Source of the DNA: Faeciplasma sp964650705
GTDB lineage: Bacteria > Bacillota > Clostridia > Oscillospirales > Ruminococcaceae
Assembly: GCA_964650705.1 (NCBI GenBank)
Contig: CAZYUJ010000003.1
Span: 62,001-126,000, forward strand
Direction: 5' to 3'
DNA: 64,000 nucleotides
Positions 50,676 to 57,831 of the stretch are shown one piece after another. The notes under the pieces were generated by a model, which was not told where the DNA came from, did no database searches, and saw only the letters and a program-made list of their open reading frames with translations. A program made the position numbers and the translations under genes. Numbering within the stretch: the stretch's first letter is position 1; each line of letters begins with the position of its first letter.

Positions 50676-51914
50676 ATGTCAAAAATATACGGTCTTTTGG
50701 GCGAAAAGCTCTCACACAGCTTATCCGTCCCGATACACAAAGAGCTCGGCAACATGGATTATAAGCTTTTTGAGCTTAAACAGTCCGAGCTTGAGGAGTT
50801 TTTGCGCCAGCCTGACTTGGGCGGCGTGAACGTCACGATCCCCTATAAACAGGCGGTCATGCCTTTTTTGGATGAGATATCCCAAGAAGCCCGCGAGATC
50901 GGCGCTGTCAACACTGTTGTCAACCGCGGCGGCAGGCTTTTCGGCTACAACACCGATAAGGACGGCTTTTTGTATATGGTCAAGAAGTCGGGAATCGAGA
51001 TCGAAAACAAGAAGGTCATGATCCTCGGCACAGGCGGAGCCTCAAAGACAGCGATATACTGTGCAAAGCTTTTGGGAGCAAGGGATATCGTTATCATCGG
51101 GATCGAGGACAACAACCCCGAGACCCTCTCCAAGCACACTGATACCGAGGTCATCATCAACTGTACTCCTGTCGGCATGAAGCCGAATTATTTGAGATCG
51201 CCCATCGAGCTTTCGGATTTCCCCGTCTGTGAGGGCGTCATCGACGTTATTTATAACCCTCTGCGTACCAAGCTCATCATGGATGCCGAAAAAAGAGGGC
51301 TCAAGACCGTCGGCGGACTTATTATGCTCACGGCACAAGCAAAAAGAGCACACGAATATTTCTTTGACACCGCCGTTTCTGACGATTTCTCACAAAGATG
51401 TGCCGAAAAGCTTTGGAAAGAAAACGAAAACATCGTTCTTGTCGGAATGCCCGGAAGCGGAAAATCGACCGTCGGAAAGGCTTTATCGAAGCTCTCGGGA
51501 AGAGAGTATATCGAGCTTGATGAGGAGATAGTCAAAGCCGCCGGAAAGCCGATTCCCGAAATATTCGCTGAATCTGGCGAAGAGGGCTTTAGAAAGCTCG
51601 AGCACGAAGTCTTGAGCGAAGCATCAAACAAAAACGGCGTTATCATTATCACAGGCGGCGGCGCTGTCACCCGTGAGGAAAACTATTACCCTTTGCACCA
51701 AAACTCAAGAATATATCAGATCAAGCGTGATTTAGAGCTTTTGGCAACCGACGGAAGACCTCTTTCGGCGGGCGGCATCGAAAAGCTCAGGGCTATGTAT
51801 GAGATAAGAAAGCCGATGTATGAGCGCTTTGCAGACGTAAGCCTTGAAAACGAAGAGATAGAAAAAACGGCATCAGCCGTTTGGGAGGATTTTTGTGAAA
51901 ATTCTTGTTATTAA
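50676..51914 (+). CDS. aroEK: Fused shikimate dehydrogenase - shikimate kinase
   Basis: This 412-residue bifunctional protein covers two consecutive steps, dehydroshikimate to shikimate to shikimate-3-phosphate. Residues 1-245 form AroE: KLSHSLSVPIHKEL for shikimate binding, NVTIPYKQ (K58) and YNTDKDG (D94) for catalysis, LGTGGASKTAIY for NADPH. Residues 250-412 form AroK: P-loop GMPGSGKST near 257-265, YIELDEEI, and the lid region around GRPLSAGG. Neither domain looks truncated. ATG 50676 has GGTG upstream; an in-frame ATG at 50664 is possible. Its end overlaps aroQ by 20 nt. Confidence 0.95.
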   Translation: MSKIYGLLGEKLSHSLSVPIHKELGNMDYKLFELKQSELEEFLRQPDLGGVNVTIPYKQAVMPFLDEISQEAREIGAVNTVVNRGGRLFGYNTDKDGFLYMVKKSGIEIENKKVMILGTGGASKTAIYCAKLLGARDIVIIGIEDNNPETLSKHTDTEVIINCTPVGMKPNYLRSPIELSDFPVCEGVIDVIYNPLRTKLIMDAEKRGLKTVGGLIMLTAQAKRAHEYFFDTAVSDDFSQRCAEKLWKENENIVLVGMPGSGKSTVGKALSKLSGREYIELDEEIVKAAGKPIPEIFAESGEEGFRKLEHEVLSEASNKNGVIIITGGGAVTREENYYPLHQNSRIYQIKRDLELLATDGRPLSAGGIEKLRAMYEIRKPMYERFADVSLENEEIEKTASAVWEDFCENSCY

Positions 51915-52323
51915 CGGGCCGAACCTTAATATGCTCGGCATAAGAGAACCCTCGATCTATGGCAGTGCGACCTATGACGACCTTTGCAAGATGATAAAAG
52001 CTCACGCTGATGAGCGAAACATCGAGGTCGAGTTCTATCAATCCAACCACGAGGGCGACTTGGTGGACAAGATCCAATCGGCTTATGGGAAAATTGACGG
52101 GATCGTCATCAATCCGGGCGCATACACCCACACAAGCGTGGCGCTTTTGGATGCGGTGAAGTCTGTCGGCATCCCGACGGTTGAGGTTCATATCTCCGAC
52201 CCCGACACGAGAGAGGAATTCAGAAAAGTCTCATATATCCGCCTTGCTTGTATAGCAACAGTTAAAGGCAAGGGCTTCCATGGATATTTAGAGGCTATGG
52301 ATATTTTGGCAAGCGGCAAATAA
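51895..52323 (+). CDS. aroQ: 3-dehydroquinate dehydratase, type II
   Basis: This enzyme dehydrates 3-dehydroquinate by the dodecameric type II mechanism. The 142-residue protein has INGPNLNMLGIREPSIYG (catalytic Tyr and Arg loop), QSNHEGDLVDKI near residue 50, INPGAYTHTSVALLDA near 77 and VEVHISDPDTREEFRKVSYI near 100. The start is GTG 51895, with GGGAGGA upstream. Last gene of the aromatic cluster; a REP palindrome lies 4 nt after the stop. Confidence 0.96.
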   Translation: MKILVINGPNLNMLGIREPSIYGSATYDDLCKMIKAHADERNIEVEFYQSNHEGDLVDKIQSAYGKIDGIVINPGAYTHTSVALLDAVKSVGIPTVEVHISDPDTREEFRKVSYIRLACIATVKGKGFHGYLEAMDILASGK

Positions 52324-52326
52324 AAG

Positions 52327-52348
52327 GGGCGGTCCTGAGTGACCGCCC
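52327..52348 (+). repeat. REP palindrome
   Basis: GGGCGGT-CCTGAGTG-ACCGCCC directly after aroQ; no T-run follows, so termination is doubtful. Confidence 0.82.
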
Positions 52349-52381
52349 GATATATCAAAATAAATTGTTTTCATTTTGGTG

Positions 52382-52410
52382 TTTACAAAATCAAAAAGAT
52401 GTGCTATAAT
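52382..52410 (+). promoter_or_regulatory. SigA promoter of tRNA-Pro
   Basis: TTTACA (52382-52387), 17-nt spacer, TATAAT (52405-52410). Confidence 0.85.
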
Positions 52411-52425
52411 GCTTTGGCAACATAT

Positions 52426-52502
52426 CGAGGTGTGGCTCAGTTTGGTAGAGCGCCACGTTCGGGACGTGGAAGCCGCAGGTTCGAATCCTGTCACCTCGAC
52501 CA
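52426..52502 (+). tRNA. tRNA-Pro (CGG)
   Basis: The acceptor CGAGGTG pairs with CACCTCG. The anticodon stem CCACG/CGTGG encloses TTCGGGA with anticodon CGG. The T-arm is GCAGGTTCGAATCCTGT and CCA is encoded (52500-52502). The C1-G72 pair is normal for bacterial tRNA-Pro. Confidence 0.95.
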
Positions 52503-52505
52503 AAT

Positions 52506-52534
52506 AAAAAAGGACCCCCAAGGGGTCTTTTTTT
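52506..52534 (+). terminator. Terminator of tRNA-Pro
   Basis: AAGGACCCC/GGGGTCTT followed by seven T. A near copy occurs at 52832-52860. Confidence 0.92.
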
Positions 52535-52598
52535 ATTTGGTAAAGTGATTGGTAAGCAGAATTTGCGATCGTCGAAGACGATACGCAGGTCGAATCCG

Positions 52599-52631
52599 AT
52601 AGTTAATCCGAGCAAAGCGAGGATTAACTAT
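52599..52631. repeat. Palindrome interrupting the tRNA-like T-arm
   Basis: ATAGTTAATCC-GAGCAAAGCGA-GGATTAACTAT, a perfect 11-bp inverted repeat. Full or slightly altered copies lie near 52752, 52784, 52923, 53077, 53110 and 53143. Confidence 0.82.
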
Positions 52632-52831
52632 TGTCACCATCGACCAAGTAATCGATGAGAAACCTCCGGTTTGCGAAGCAAACTGCTATTTTGCGCTTTG
52701 CAAAAGTTCGAGTCATCTCAATCTTTGGCGCAAAATTAGGTTCAGAATCCGATAGTTAATCCGAGCTAAGCGGGGATTTACTCAATAGTTAATCCGAGCT
52801 AAGCGAGGATTTACTATTGTCACCATCGACC

Positions 52832-52860
52832 AAAAAAGGACCCCGAAGGGGTCTTTTTTT
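52832..52860 (+). terminator. Second copy of the tRNA-Pro terminator
   Basis: AAGGACCCC/GGGGTCTT then seven T, inside the tandem array. Confidence 0.85.
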
Positions 52861-53211
52861 ATTTGGTAAAGTGATTGGTAAGCAGAATTGCGATCGTCGA
52901 AGACGATACGCAGGTCGAATCCGATAGTTAATCCGAGCAAAGCGAGGATTAACTATTGTCACCATCGACCAAGTAATCGATGAGAAACCTCCGGTTTGCG
53001 AAGCAAACTGCTATTTTGCGCTTTGCAAAAGTTCGAGTCATCTCAATCTTTGGCGCAAAATTAGGTTCAGAATCCGATAGTTAATCCGAGCTAAGCGGGG
53101 ATTTACTCAATAGTTAATCCGAGCCGAGCGGGGATTTACTCGATAGTTAATCCGAGCAAAGCGAGGATTTACTATTGTCACCATCGACCAAGTAATCGAT
53201 GAGAAACCGGA

Positions 53212-53865
53212 TCAATATCTATACCTCACCCAATTCGTATACAAAACGTCATTTGATTCAAAGCTGAAGCCGCCCGTGTCCTCATCGACGTCGATGGCGC
53301 TCACATACGTCGTCAGCGGATCCATTATAAAATAGGTGATGCTGTTGCCGTTAAGCTTGTATCCGCAGATGACGACGGCGTGTGCTGTCTTGAAATCCTC
53401 GGTTGCGATAACGCAGTATATCGGATAACCGTCGTCTATGATGGAGACGACCTCTTTACAGGACAGTCTTTGTGAGGCTGAGGTGCTCTCAAGCCCGTAA
53501 AATTCATATACAAGACTCTCGTGAGTGGCGTCCCCTCCGCCGTCCTTGATGCGGTGCTTCGAGTTTACATATTGCAAGATGTCGTCCGTCTTTTCCTGAT
53601 ATCCTGCACGGAAGGAGGCTGCGGCTGACGCCGCCATCAGCCAGCAATTATTGGCGCCTTGCTTTTCACAAAAGATCTCAAGATATTTGCTCGGATTTTC
53701 TTCCACTGTCTCGACTGTCGGGGCAGGCTTTGGCAGGCAAAGAAAATAGATATATCCCGAAACGGCAATAAGGAGCACAAGAGACACAAGCGTTTTGACA
53801 GCCTCTTTGACTGCTCCGCGGCGAAAGGCTTTATACTCGAGCATGATTCTTTCTTCCTGTGTCAT
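53212..53865 (-). CDS. Membrane-anchored C39-like cysteine peptidase
   Basis: This 217-residue protein has one N-terminal membrane helix (about residues 22-43), so the rest faces outside. The papain-like C39 triad can be placed: Q69 (oxyanion), C74 in NNCWLMAASA, H161 in TAHAVVICGY and D181 in FIMDP. Stand-alone C39-like peptidases of this type are common in Firmicutes and mostly uncharacterised. ATG 53865 follows a G-rich site. The gene ends inside the tRNA-like array. The zinc-ribbon protein is divergent to it. Confidence 0.82.
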   Translation of the reverse strand: MTQEERIMLEYKAFRRGAVKEAVKTLVSLVLLIAVSGYIYFLCLPKPAPTVETVEENPSKYLEIFCEKQGANNCWLMAASAAASFRAGYQEKTDDILQYVNSKHRIKDGGGDATHESLVYEFYGLESTSASQRLSCKEVVSIIDDGYPIYCVIATEDFKTAHAVVICGYKLNGNSITYFIMDPLTTYVSAIDVDEDTGGFSFESNDVLYTNWVRYRY

Positions 53866-54038
53866 TTTTGCGCCCCCTTTTCATATATCTGTAATTTAAT
53901 TTTACAGTGTCAGGGTTTTCATGTCAATGAAAGCTGAGTGAAATTAAGGAAATCTTAAGAATGGCGGCGCAATTGACAACCTGACACAAGAGTATTATAA
54001 TAATAGTATCCTATATCATCTGCACGGAGGGACATTTT

Positions 54039-54725
54039 ATGAGACACAACTGCACAAATTGCGGCAACCGATTTGAAGGAGACACCTGCCCTGCGTGCGG
54101 CGAAAAACTGCCGAACAAAAAGGCTGCCCGTGCGGCGGCAATAAGCAAATTCGAGACGGGACCGGACGTCCCCAAGCTGAGCGATGAACAGCGCAAAAAG
54201 AACAAGCGTGCATTTTATATAATGTGTGCTTTGGGCGTATGCTTTGTGCTCTTTGTCCTTTGGCATAACGGATATCTCGGCGGAAACAGATATGAAGCGG
54301 TTATAGAAGACTATTTCGTTTCCATCTGTGAGAGCGACTTTGATAAATACGTTGGCGTTCAGCCGGAAAAGCTCGCCGGCGAGCACGTAACCGACCGTGA
54401 AAACATGGGCTATGAAAAAGAGCAGTATATGAGCGAGCTTTATGCCGATTATTTTTTGGAATTCGGCTCGGACATGAGTGTCAGCCTTGAGATGGGAAGG
54501 AGCTCTGCGCCGGAGGCAGCGGTCGTTAACTATTTCCTGCGCTCCTATGAGGAATACTATGGTGAGGAGCTTGAGTATTCAAGCTTTTTGGAGGTTCCCG
54601 TTACGGCGACCTTCTCGGGATCAACGAGTCAGGCTGTTATCGAGTTTGATTGCTTTGTGATGAAATCGAACGGCAAGTGGTATATCGTCGGCTGTGATTA
54701 TGCGACCGAGGAGGTAACCGAGTAG
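54039..54725 (+). CDS. Zinc-ribbon membrane protein of unknown function
   Basis: This 228-residue protein starts with a rubredoxin-like zinc ribbon (C5, C8, C17, C20), a basic cytoplasmic linker and one membrane helix (about 58-80). The extracytoplasmic domain (about 85-228) resembles NTF2/DUF4878-like folds in pattern (YEAVIEDYFVSICESDFDKYVGV...NGKWYIVGCDY). Such proteins are widespread in Clostridia with no known role. ATG 54039 has GGAGGGA upstream. Confidence 0.78.
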   Translation: MRHNCTNCGNRFEGDTCPACGEKLPNKKAARAAAISKFETGPDVPKLSDEQRKKNKRAFYIMCALGVCFVLFVLWHNGYLGGNRYEAVIEDYFVSICESDFDKYVGVQPEKLAGEHVTDRENMGYEKEQYMSELYADYFLEFGSDMSVSLEMGRSSAPEAAVVNYFLRSYEEYYGEELEYSSFLEVPVTATFSGSTSQAVIEFDCFVMKSNGKWYIVGCDYATEEVTE

Positions 54726-54731
54726 ATAAAA

Positions 54732-54799
54732 GGTGTCGGCGCTCACGCACCGACTCTATGCGCTCGCCACTCGTTTTGCTCCGCAAAACCACGGCTCGC
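54732..54799 (-). repeat. Structured intergenic element, copy 8 (opposite to fork direction)
   Basis: Reverse orientation: GTGTCGGCGC...CACCGAC, GCTCGCCACTCG, inner hairpin TTTTGCTCCGCAAAA, CCACGGCTCGC. It has the swapped GCC/GGC pair, as in copies 6 and 9. Confidence 0.87.
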
Positions 54800-54874
54800 G
54801 CCCCCATAAACCTATCTTAGACGAAAAAACTTCAAAAAACCTTAAAAAACCCGCAAAATCAGGCTAAAAAAGGC

Positions 54875-54904
54875 TTGACAAGCGGGTTTTGTTTGTGCTA
54901 TGAT
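54875..54904 (+). promoter_or_regulatory. Promoter of the rpmG-secE-nusG transcript
   Basis: TTGACA (54875-54880) and TATGAT (54899-54904) with an 18-nt spacer. The -35 box lies in the loop of AAAACCCGC/GCGGGTTTT (about 54847-54890), a possible terminator of the upstream gene. Confidence 0.75.
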
Positions 54905-54910
54905 GATGCT

Positions 54911-55144
54911 ACCTCTTTGCGGGGTCTTTTTTTGGTGCGCCTTTTTTCGGGCGGCATCCTCAAAGGATCCGCGAATCGTCCAAAGTGGCGGCGGTGTTAT
55001 TTTGAGCGGCGGGCAGTTGCCGCAAGACCTAACTCACGGAGGGAGGCAGTCCCGTAAAATCGGGCGGTATCGGCTTGAAAGAGCCGATGGACAGCGTTTT
55101 TGTGTTACCCGCAAAAACGTAAATTTCGTCAGGAGGTGCCGAAA
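54911..55144 (+). promoter_or_regulatory. Long 5' leader of rpmG-secE-nusG
   Basis: About 235 nt between the promoter and rpmG, with local hairpins CGGCTTGAAAGAGCCG and GCGTTTTTGTG...CGCAAAAACG shortly before the ribosome-binding site. No known riboswitch or reading frame with a ribosome-binding site is apparent; its length suggests regulation. Confidence 0.45.
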
Positions 55145-55294
55145 ATGAGGGTTAAGATTATTATGGCATGCACAGAGTGCAAGCAGAGAAACTACAACAC
55201 CAAGAAGAACAAGAAGAATGACCCTGACAGACTTGAAATGAACAAGTATTGCAAGTTCTGCAGGAAGCACACTCTTCACAGAGAAACTAAGTAA
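55145..55294 (+). CDS. rpmG: 50S ribosomal protein L33
   Basis: This 49-residue protein (MRVKIIMACTECKQRNYNT...LHRETK) has two CXXC pairs (CTEC, CKFC), i.e. the zinc-binding C+ form of L33. AGGAGG precedes ATG 55145; the upstream in-frame start is in the leader. First gene of the rpmG-secE-nusG set. Confidence 0.97.
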   Translation: MRVKIIMACTECKQRNYNTKKNKKNDPDRLEMNKYCKFCRKHTLHRETK

Positions 55295-55309
55295 GGGAGC
55301 GACGAGAAA

Positions 55310-55522
55310 ATGAGCGACACAAAAGTTAAAAAGCCTAACAAAGTCGTTAAGTTTTTCAAGGATCTCGTTAGCGAGACCAAGAAGGTCGTATGGCCCAGCA
55401 AAAAGCAGGTGATCAACAACACCGGCGTCGTTTTAGGTGTTTGTATTCTTTGCGGCGCAGGACTCTTTTTCACAGACTGGATTTTCAGCCTTATCATGAA
55501 GCTTTTGACAGGTACTTTCTAA
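55310..55522 (+). CDS. secE: Protein translocase subunit SecE
   Basis: This 70-residue single-span protein has the conserved cytoplasmic amphipathic helix VVKFFKDLVSETKKVVWPSKKQVINNT, followed by one membrane helix. It forms the SecYEG channel. GGGAGCGACGAG precedes ATG 55310. It lies between rpmG and nusG, as in nearly all Firmicutes. Confidence 0.97.
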   Translation: MSDTKVKKPNKVVKFFKDLVSETKKVVWPSKKQVINNTGVVLGVCILCGAGLFFTDWIFSLIMKLLTGTF

Positions 55523-55606
55523 GTACGGGAAAAGCGACGTGTATGAAGAAACATTCAGGTCTTGCTGCCTGAAATTCGCAGTTAAGAAAGGATAGTGACA
55601 TTTAAT

Positions 55607-56140
55607 ATGAGCGAAAACGCAAAGTGGTATGTTGTTCACACCTATTCCGGCTACGAGAACAAGGTGGCACAAAATATTGAGAAGGTTGTTGAAAACCGTA
55701 AACTTCACGATACTATCCAACAGGTTCGGGTTCCCTTCGAAGTGATCGAAGAGACCGACACAAAGGGTAATAAGAAGGAAGTTGAAAGCAAGCTTTTCCC
55801 GAGCTATGTGCTGGTTAAAATGGTTATGACAGACGAATCCTGGTATATCGTAAGAAACACCAGAGGCGTTACGGGCTTCGTTGGCCCGGGATCAAAGCCT
55901 GTTCCGCTTACCGAAAAGGAAGTAGCGGCACTCGGCGTTGACGTCAGAAAAGTCGCAACCAGCGTTAACTTTAAGACCGGCGACGAGGTCACCGTTTTGG
56001 GCGGACCCTTTGACGGCTGGATCGGCACAGTTAAGGCTATCAACCTTGAGGATCAGACAGTCGATATCGTTGTTTCGATGTTCGGCAGAGAAACTCCCGC
56101 GACATTGCCTGTAAATCAGGTTAAAAAGGTTGAAGGATAA
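55607..56140 (+). CDS. nusG: Transcription termination/antitermination protein NusG
   Basis: This RNA polymerase factor affects pausing, Rho and coupling. The 177-residue protein has the NGN domain (KWYVVHTYSGYENKVAQNIE) and a C-terminal KOW domain (FKTGDEVTVLGGPFDGWIGTVKAI). ATG 55607 is the family-typical start (MSENAKWYVV). An in-frame GTG at 55595 lies very close to the AAAGGA site and is less likely. Confidence 0.97.
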   Translation: MSENAKWYVVHTYSGYENKVAQNIEKVVENRKLHDTIQQVRVPFEVIEETDTKGNKKEVESKLFPSYVLVKMVMTDESWYIVRNTRGVTGFVGPGSKPVPLTEKEVAALGVDVRKVATSVNFKTGDEVTVLGGPFDGWIGTVKAINLEDQTVDIVVSMFGRETPATLPVNQVKKVEG

Positions 56141-56178
56141 GCAAAAATCGTTTTAAAATCGCCCGAAAAGATATGGGC

Positions 56179-56223
56179 GTAAGTGGGAGAGCCGAAAAAA
56201 TTATGGCGGCTCGCCTTTACCAC
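56179..56223 (+). promoter_or_regulatory. rplK leader element
   Basis: GTAAGTGGGAG, stem GAGCCG/CGGCTC, then CCTTTACCAC. The 5' motif TAAGTGGGAG and the closing CCAC recur before rplA at 56699-56766. Similar GTGGGAG leaders precede rplK in other Firmicutes; autoregulation by L1 or L11 is inferred. Confidence 0.55.
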
Positions 56224-56244
56224 AATAATGGAGGTCAATAATTT

Positions 56245-56670
56245 ATGGCACAGAAGGTCACAGGCATCATCAAGCTTCAGATCCCTGCCGGCAAAGCAAC
56301 TCCGGCACCCCCGGTTGGCCCTGCACTCGGTCAGCACGGCGTTAACATCATGGCATTCACCAAGGACTTTAATGAAAGAACAAAGAACGACATGGGTCTT
56401 ATCATCCCTGTAGTTATCACAGTATATGCTGACCGTTCGTTCACTTTCATCACCAAGACTCCTCCGGCTGCAGTTCTTATCAAGAAGGCTTGCGGTATCG
56501 AGAGCGGTTCCGGTGTTCCTAACAAGACTAAGGTAGCAACCATCACCAAGGATCAGGTAAGAGCAATTGCCGAGCAGAAGCTTCCCGACCTCAACGCAGC
56601 ATCAGTTGAAGCTGCAATGAGCATGATCGAAGGAACAGCTCGTTCAATGGGCGTAGTAGTAGCTGATTGA
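56245..56670 (+). CDS. rplK: 50S ribosomal protein L11
   Basis: This 141-residue protein has the conserved Pro-rich N-terminus (IKLQIPAGKATPAPPVGPALGQHGVNIMAF) that contacts stringent-factor and thiopeptide sites, and a C-terminal 23S rRNA-binding domain (KDQVRAIAEQKLPDLNA). TGGAGG precedes ATG 56245. Confidence 0.98.
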   Translation: MAQKVTGIIKLQIPAGKATPAPPVGPALGQHGVNIMAFTKDFNERTKNDMGLIIPVVITVYADRSFTFITKTPPAAVLIKKACGIESGSGVPNKTKVATITKDQVRAIAEQKLPDLNAASVEAAMSMIEGTARSMGVVVAD

Positions 56671-56698
56671 TAGCAATTAGTCCGTTATCGCGGACGTG

Positions 56699-56766
56699 TT
56701 AAGTGGGAGGAATATCCTTTTCCGCTAAACCGTATCGGCACAGAGTGTGCGATGCGGTGCCACCAC
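56699..56766 (+). promoter_or_regulatory. rplA leader element
   Basis: TTAAGTGGGAGG, then hairpin CCGTATCGGCACA/TGTGCGATGCGG, then CCACCAC. It shares the TAAGTGGGAG start with the rplK leader. Confidence 0.55.
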
Positions 56767-56793
56767 TATATATACGAAGGAGATTTTATAATA

Positions 56794-57489
56794 ATGAAAC
56801 ACGGAAAGAAATATGTTGACGCCCTCAAGGCCGTTGACAAGACCAAGCTCTATGATTCTAACGAGGCTGTTGAGCTCGCTAGCCAGAATGCTAAGGCAAA
56901 GTTCGATGAAACCATCGAAGTTCATATTCGTTTGGGCGTTGACTCCCGTCACGCTGACCAGCAGGTTCGCGGCGCAGTTGTTTTGCCCCACGGTACAGGT
57001 AAGACTGTAAGAGCACTCGTTTTCTGTAAGGAAGACAAGTATGAAGCAGCTAAGGCTGCAGGCGCTGACTATGTTGGCGGTATCGAATACGTTGACAAGA
57101 TCATGAAGGAAAACTGGCTTGACTTCGACGTAGTAATCGCTTCCCCCGACATGATGGGCGTTGTCGGTCGTCTCGGTAAGGTCTTGGGCCCCAGAGGTCT
57201 TATGCCTAACCCCAAGGCCGGTACAGTATCCCCTGACGTTGCAAAGGCTGTTGCTGAAGCAAAGGCAGGTAAGATCGAATACCGTCTTGACAAGACAAAC
57301 ATCATTCACTGCCCTATCGGCAAGGCTTCTTTCGGAACTGAAAAGCTTTCCGAAAACTTCAACACCTTGGTTGACGCAGTTGTTAAGGCTAAGCCTGCTG
57401 CTGCAAAGGGCCAGTACCTCAAGTCTATCGTAGTTTCCTCTACTATGGGCGTTGGTATCAAGGTCAACACCGCTAAGTACGGCGTTTAA
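56794..57489 (+). CDS. rplA: 50S ribosomal protein L1
   Basis: This 231-residue protein has the usual two-domain L1 sequence: GKKYVDALKAVDKTKLYDSNEAVELA, RGAVVLPHGTGKTVRALVF, GLMPNPKAGTVSPDVAKAV and KGQYLKSIVVSSTMGVGIKV. It stabilises the L1 stalk and is a known translational autoregulator. ATG 56794 follows AAGGAG; the longer frame starts in the leader. Confidence 0.98.
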   Translation: MKHGKKYVDALKAVDKTKLYDSNEAVELASQNAKAKFDETIEVHIRLGVDSRHADQQVRGAVVLPHGTGKTVRALVFCKEDKYEAAKAAGADYVGGIEYVDKIMKENWLDFDVVIASPDMMGVVGRLGKVLGPRGLMPNPKAGTVSPDVAKAVAEAKAGKIEYRLDKTNIIHCPIGKASFGTEKLSENFNTLVDAVVKAKPAAAKGQYLKSIVVSSTMGVGIKVNTAKYGV

Positions 57490-57539
57490 TTTAGATTAAG
57501 ACAGAAAAGCTAAGCGGCTTATTGTGTTTTAATTTAAAT

Positions 57540-57572
57540 GAAAGAAGCTTTGCTCCGCAAATCTTCTTTCTT
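57540..57572 (+). other. Hairpin after rplA
   Basis: GAAAGAAG-C-TTTG-CTCCG-CAAA-T-CTTCTTTC, about 50 nt past the rplA stop. No T-run follows, so it is a possible RNA-processing or weak termination site. Confidence 0.4.
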
Positions 57573-57627
57573 CGGGGATCTCCCCACAACATATGTTCAT
57601 ATTTTCGGGCAGTTTGAAAAGTTATGC

Positions 57628-57656
57628 TTGACAAACTGCTCGGAATGTGATATAAA
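57628..57656 (+). promoter_or_regulatory. Promoter of rplJ-rplL
   Basis: TTGACA (57628-57633), a 17-nt spacer ending in TGA, and TATAAA (57651-57656). Confidence 0.85.
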
Positions 57657-57662
57657 CTATAT

Positions 57663-57785
57663 GCAATCGTTTCTTAAGACAGTTGGTTTCGGCTCGCCGA
57701 GTAAATCCCACCGAGGAAAAGATAAAAAGTTTAACGCTTTTATGATCCTTTCTTCGCGTCTTTGGCGAAAGAAAGGTTTTTCTTT
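57663..57785 (+). promoter_or_regulatory. L10 leader (autoregulatory mRNA element) with terminator
   Basis: CTTAAGACAGTTGGTTTCGG...CCCACCGAGGAAAAG matches the conserved core of the ribosomal protein L10 leader, which binds L10(L12)4. It is followed by a terminator (CCTTTCTTCGC/GGCGAAAGAAAGG, then TTTTTCTTT; 57747-57785), so excess L10 should cause premature termination. Confidence 0.85.
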
Positions 57786-57831
57786 ATATAACGAAACGAA
57801 GGCATAAATCTAACTGTAAGAGGTGAAAAAA

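Larger units (their letters stand above)
52535..53209. repeat. Tandem array of degenerate tRNA-like units (about 326-bp period)
   Basis: Two long units begin at 52535 and 52861 with ATTTGGTAAAGTGATTGGTAA. Each contains D-arm-like and anticodon-arm-like pieces (ATCGT/ACGAT), then GCAGGTCGAATCC. In place of the rest of the T-arm comes a palindrome (ATAGTTAATCC...GGATTAACTAT), and then GTCACCATCGACCA, close to the real tRNA 3' end GTCACCTCGACCA. The second half of each unit (TCGATGAGAAACC...) repeats the scheme. The first unit ends in a copy of the tRNA terminator. It looks derived from tRNA-Pro and is unlikely to be functional as tRNA. Confidence 0.8.
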
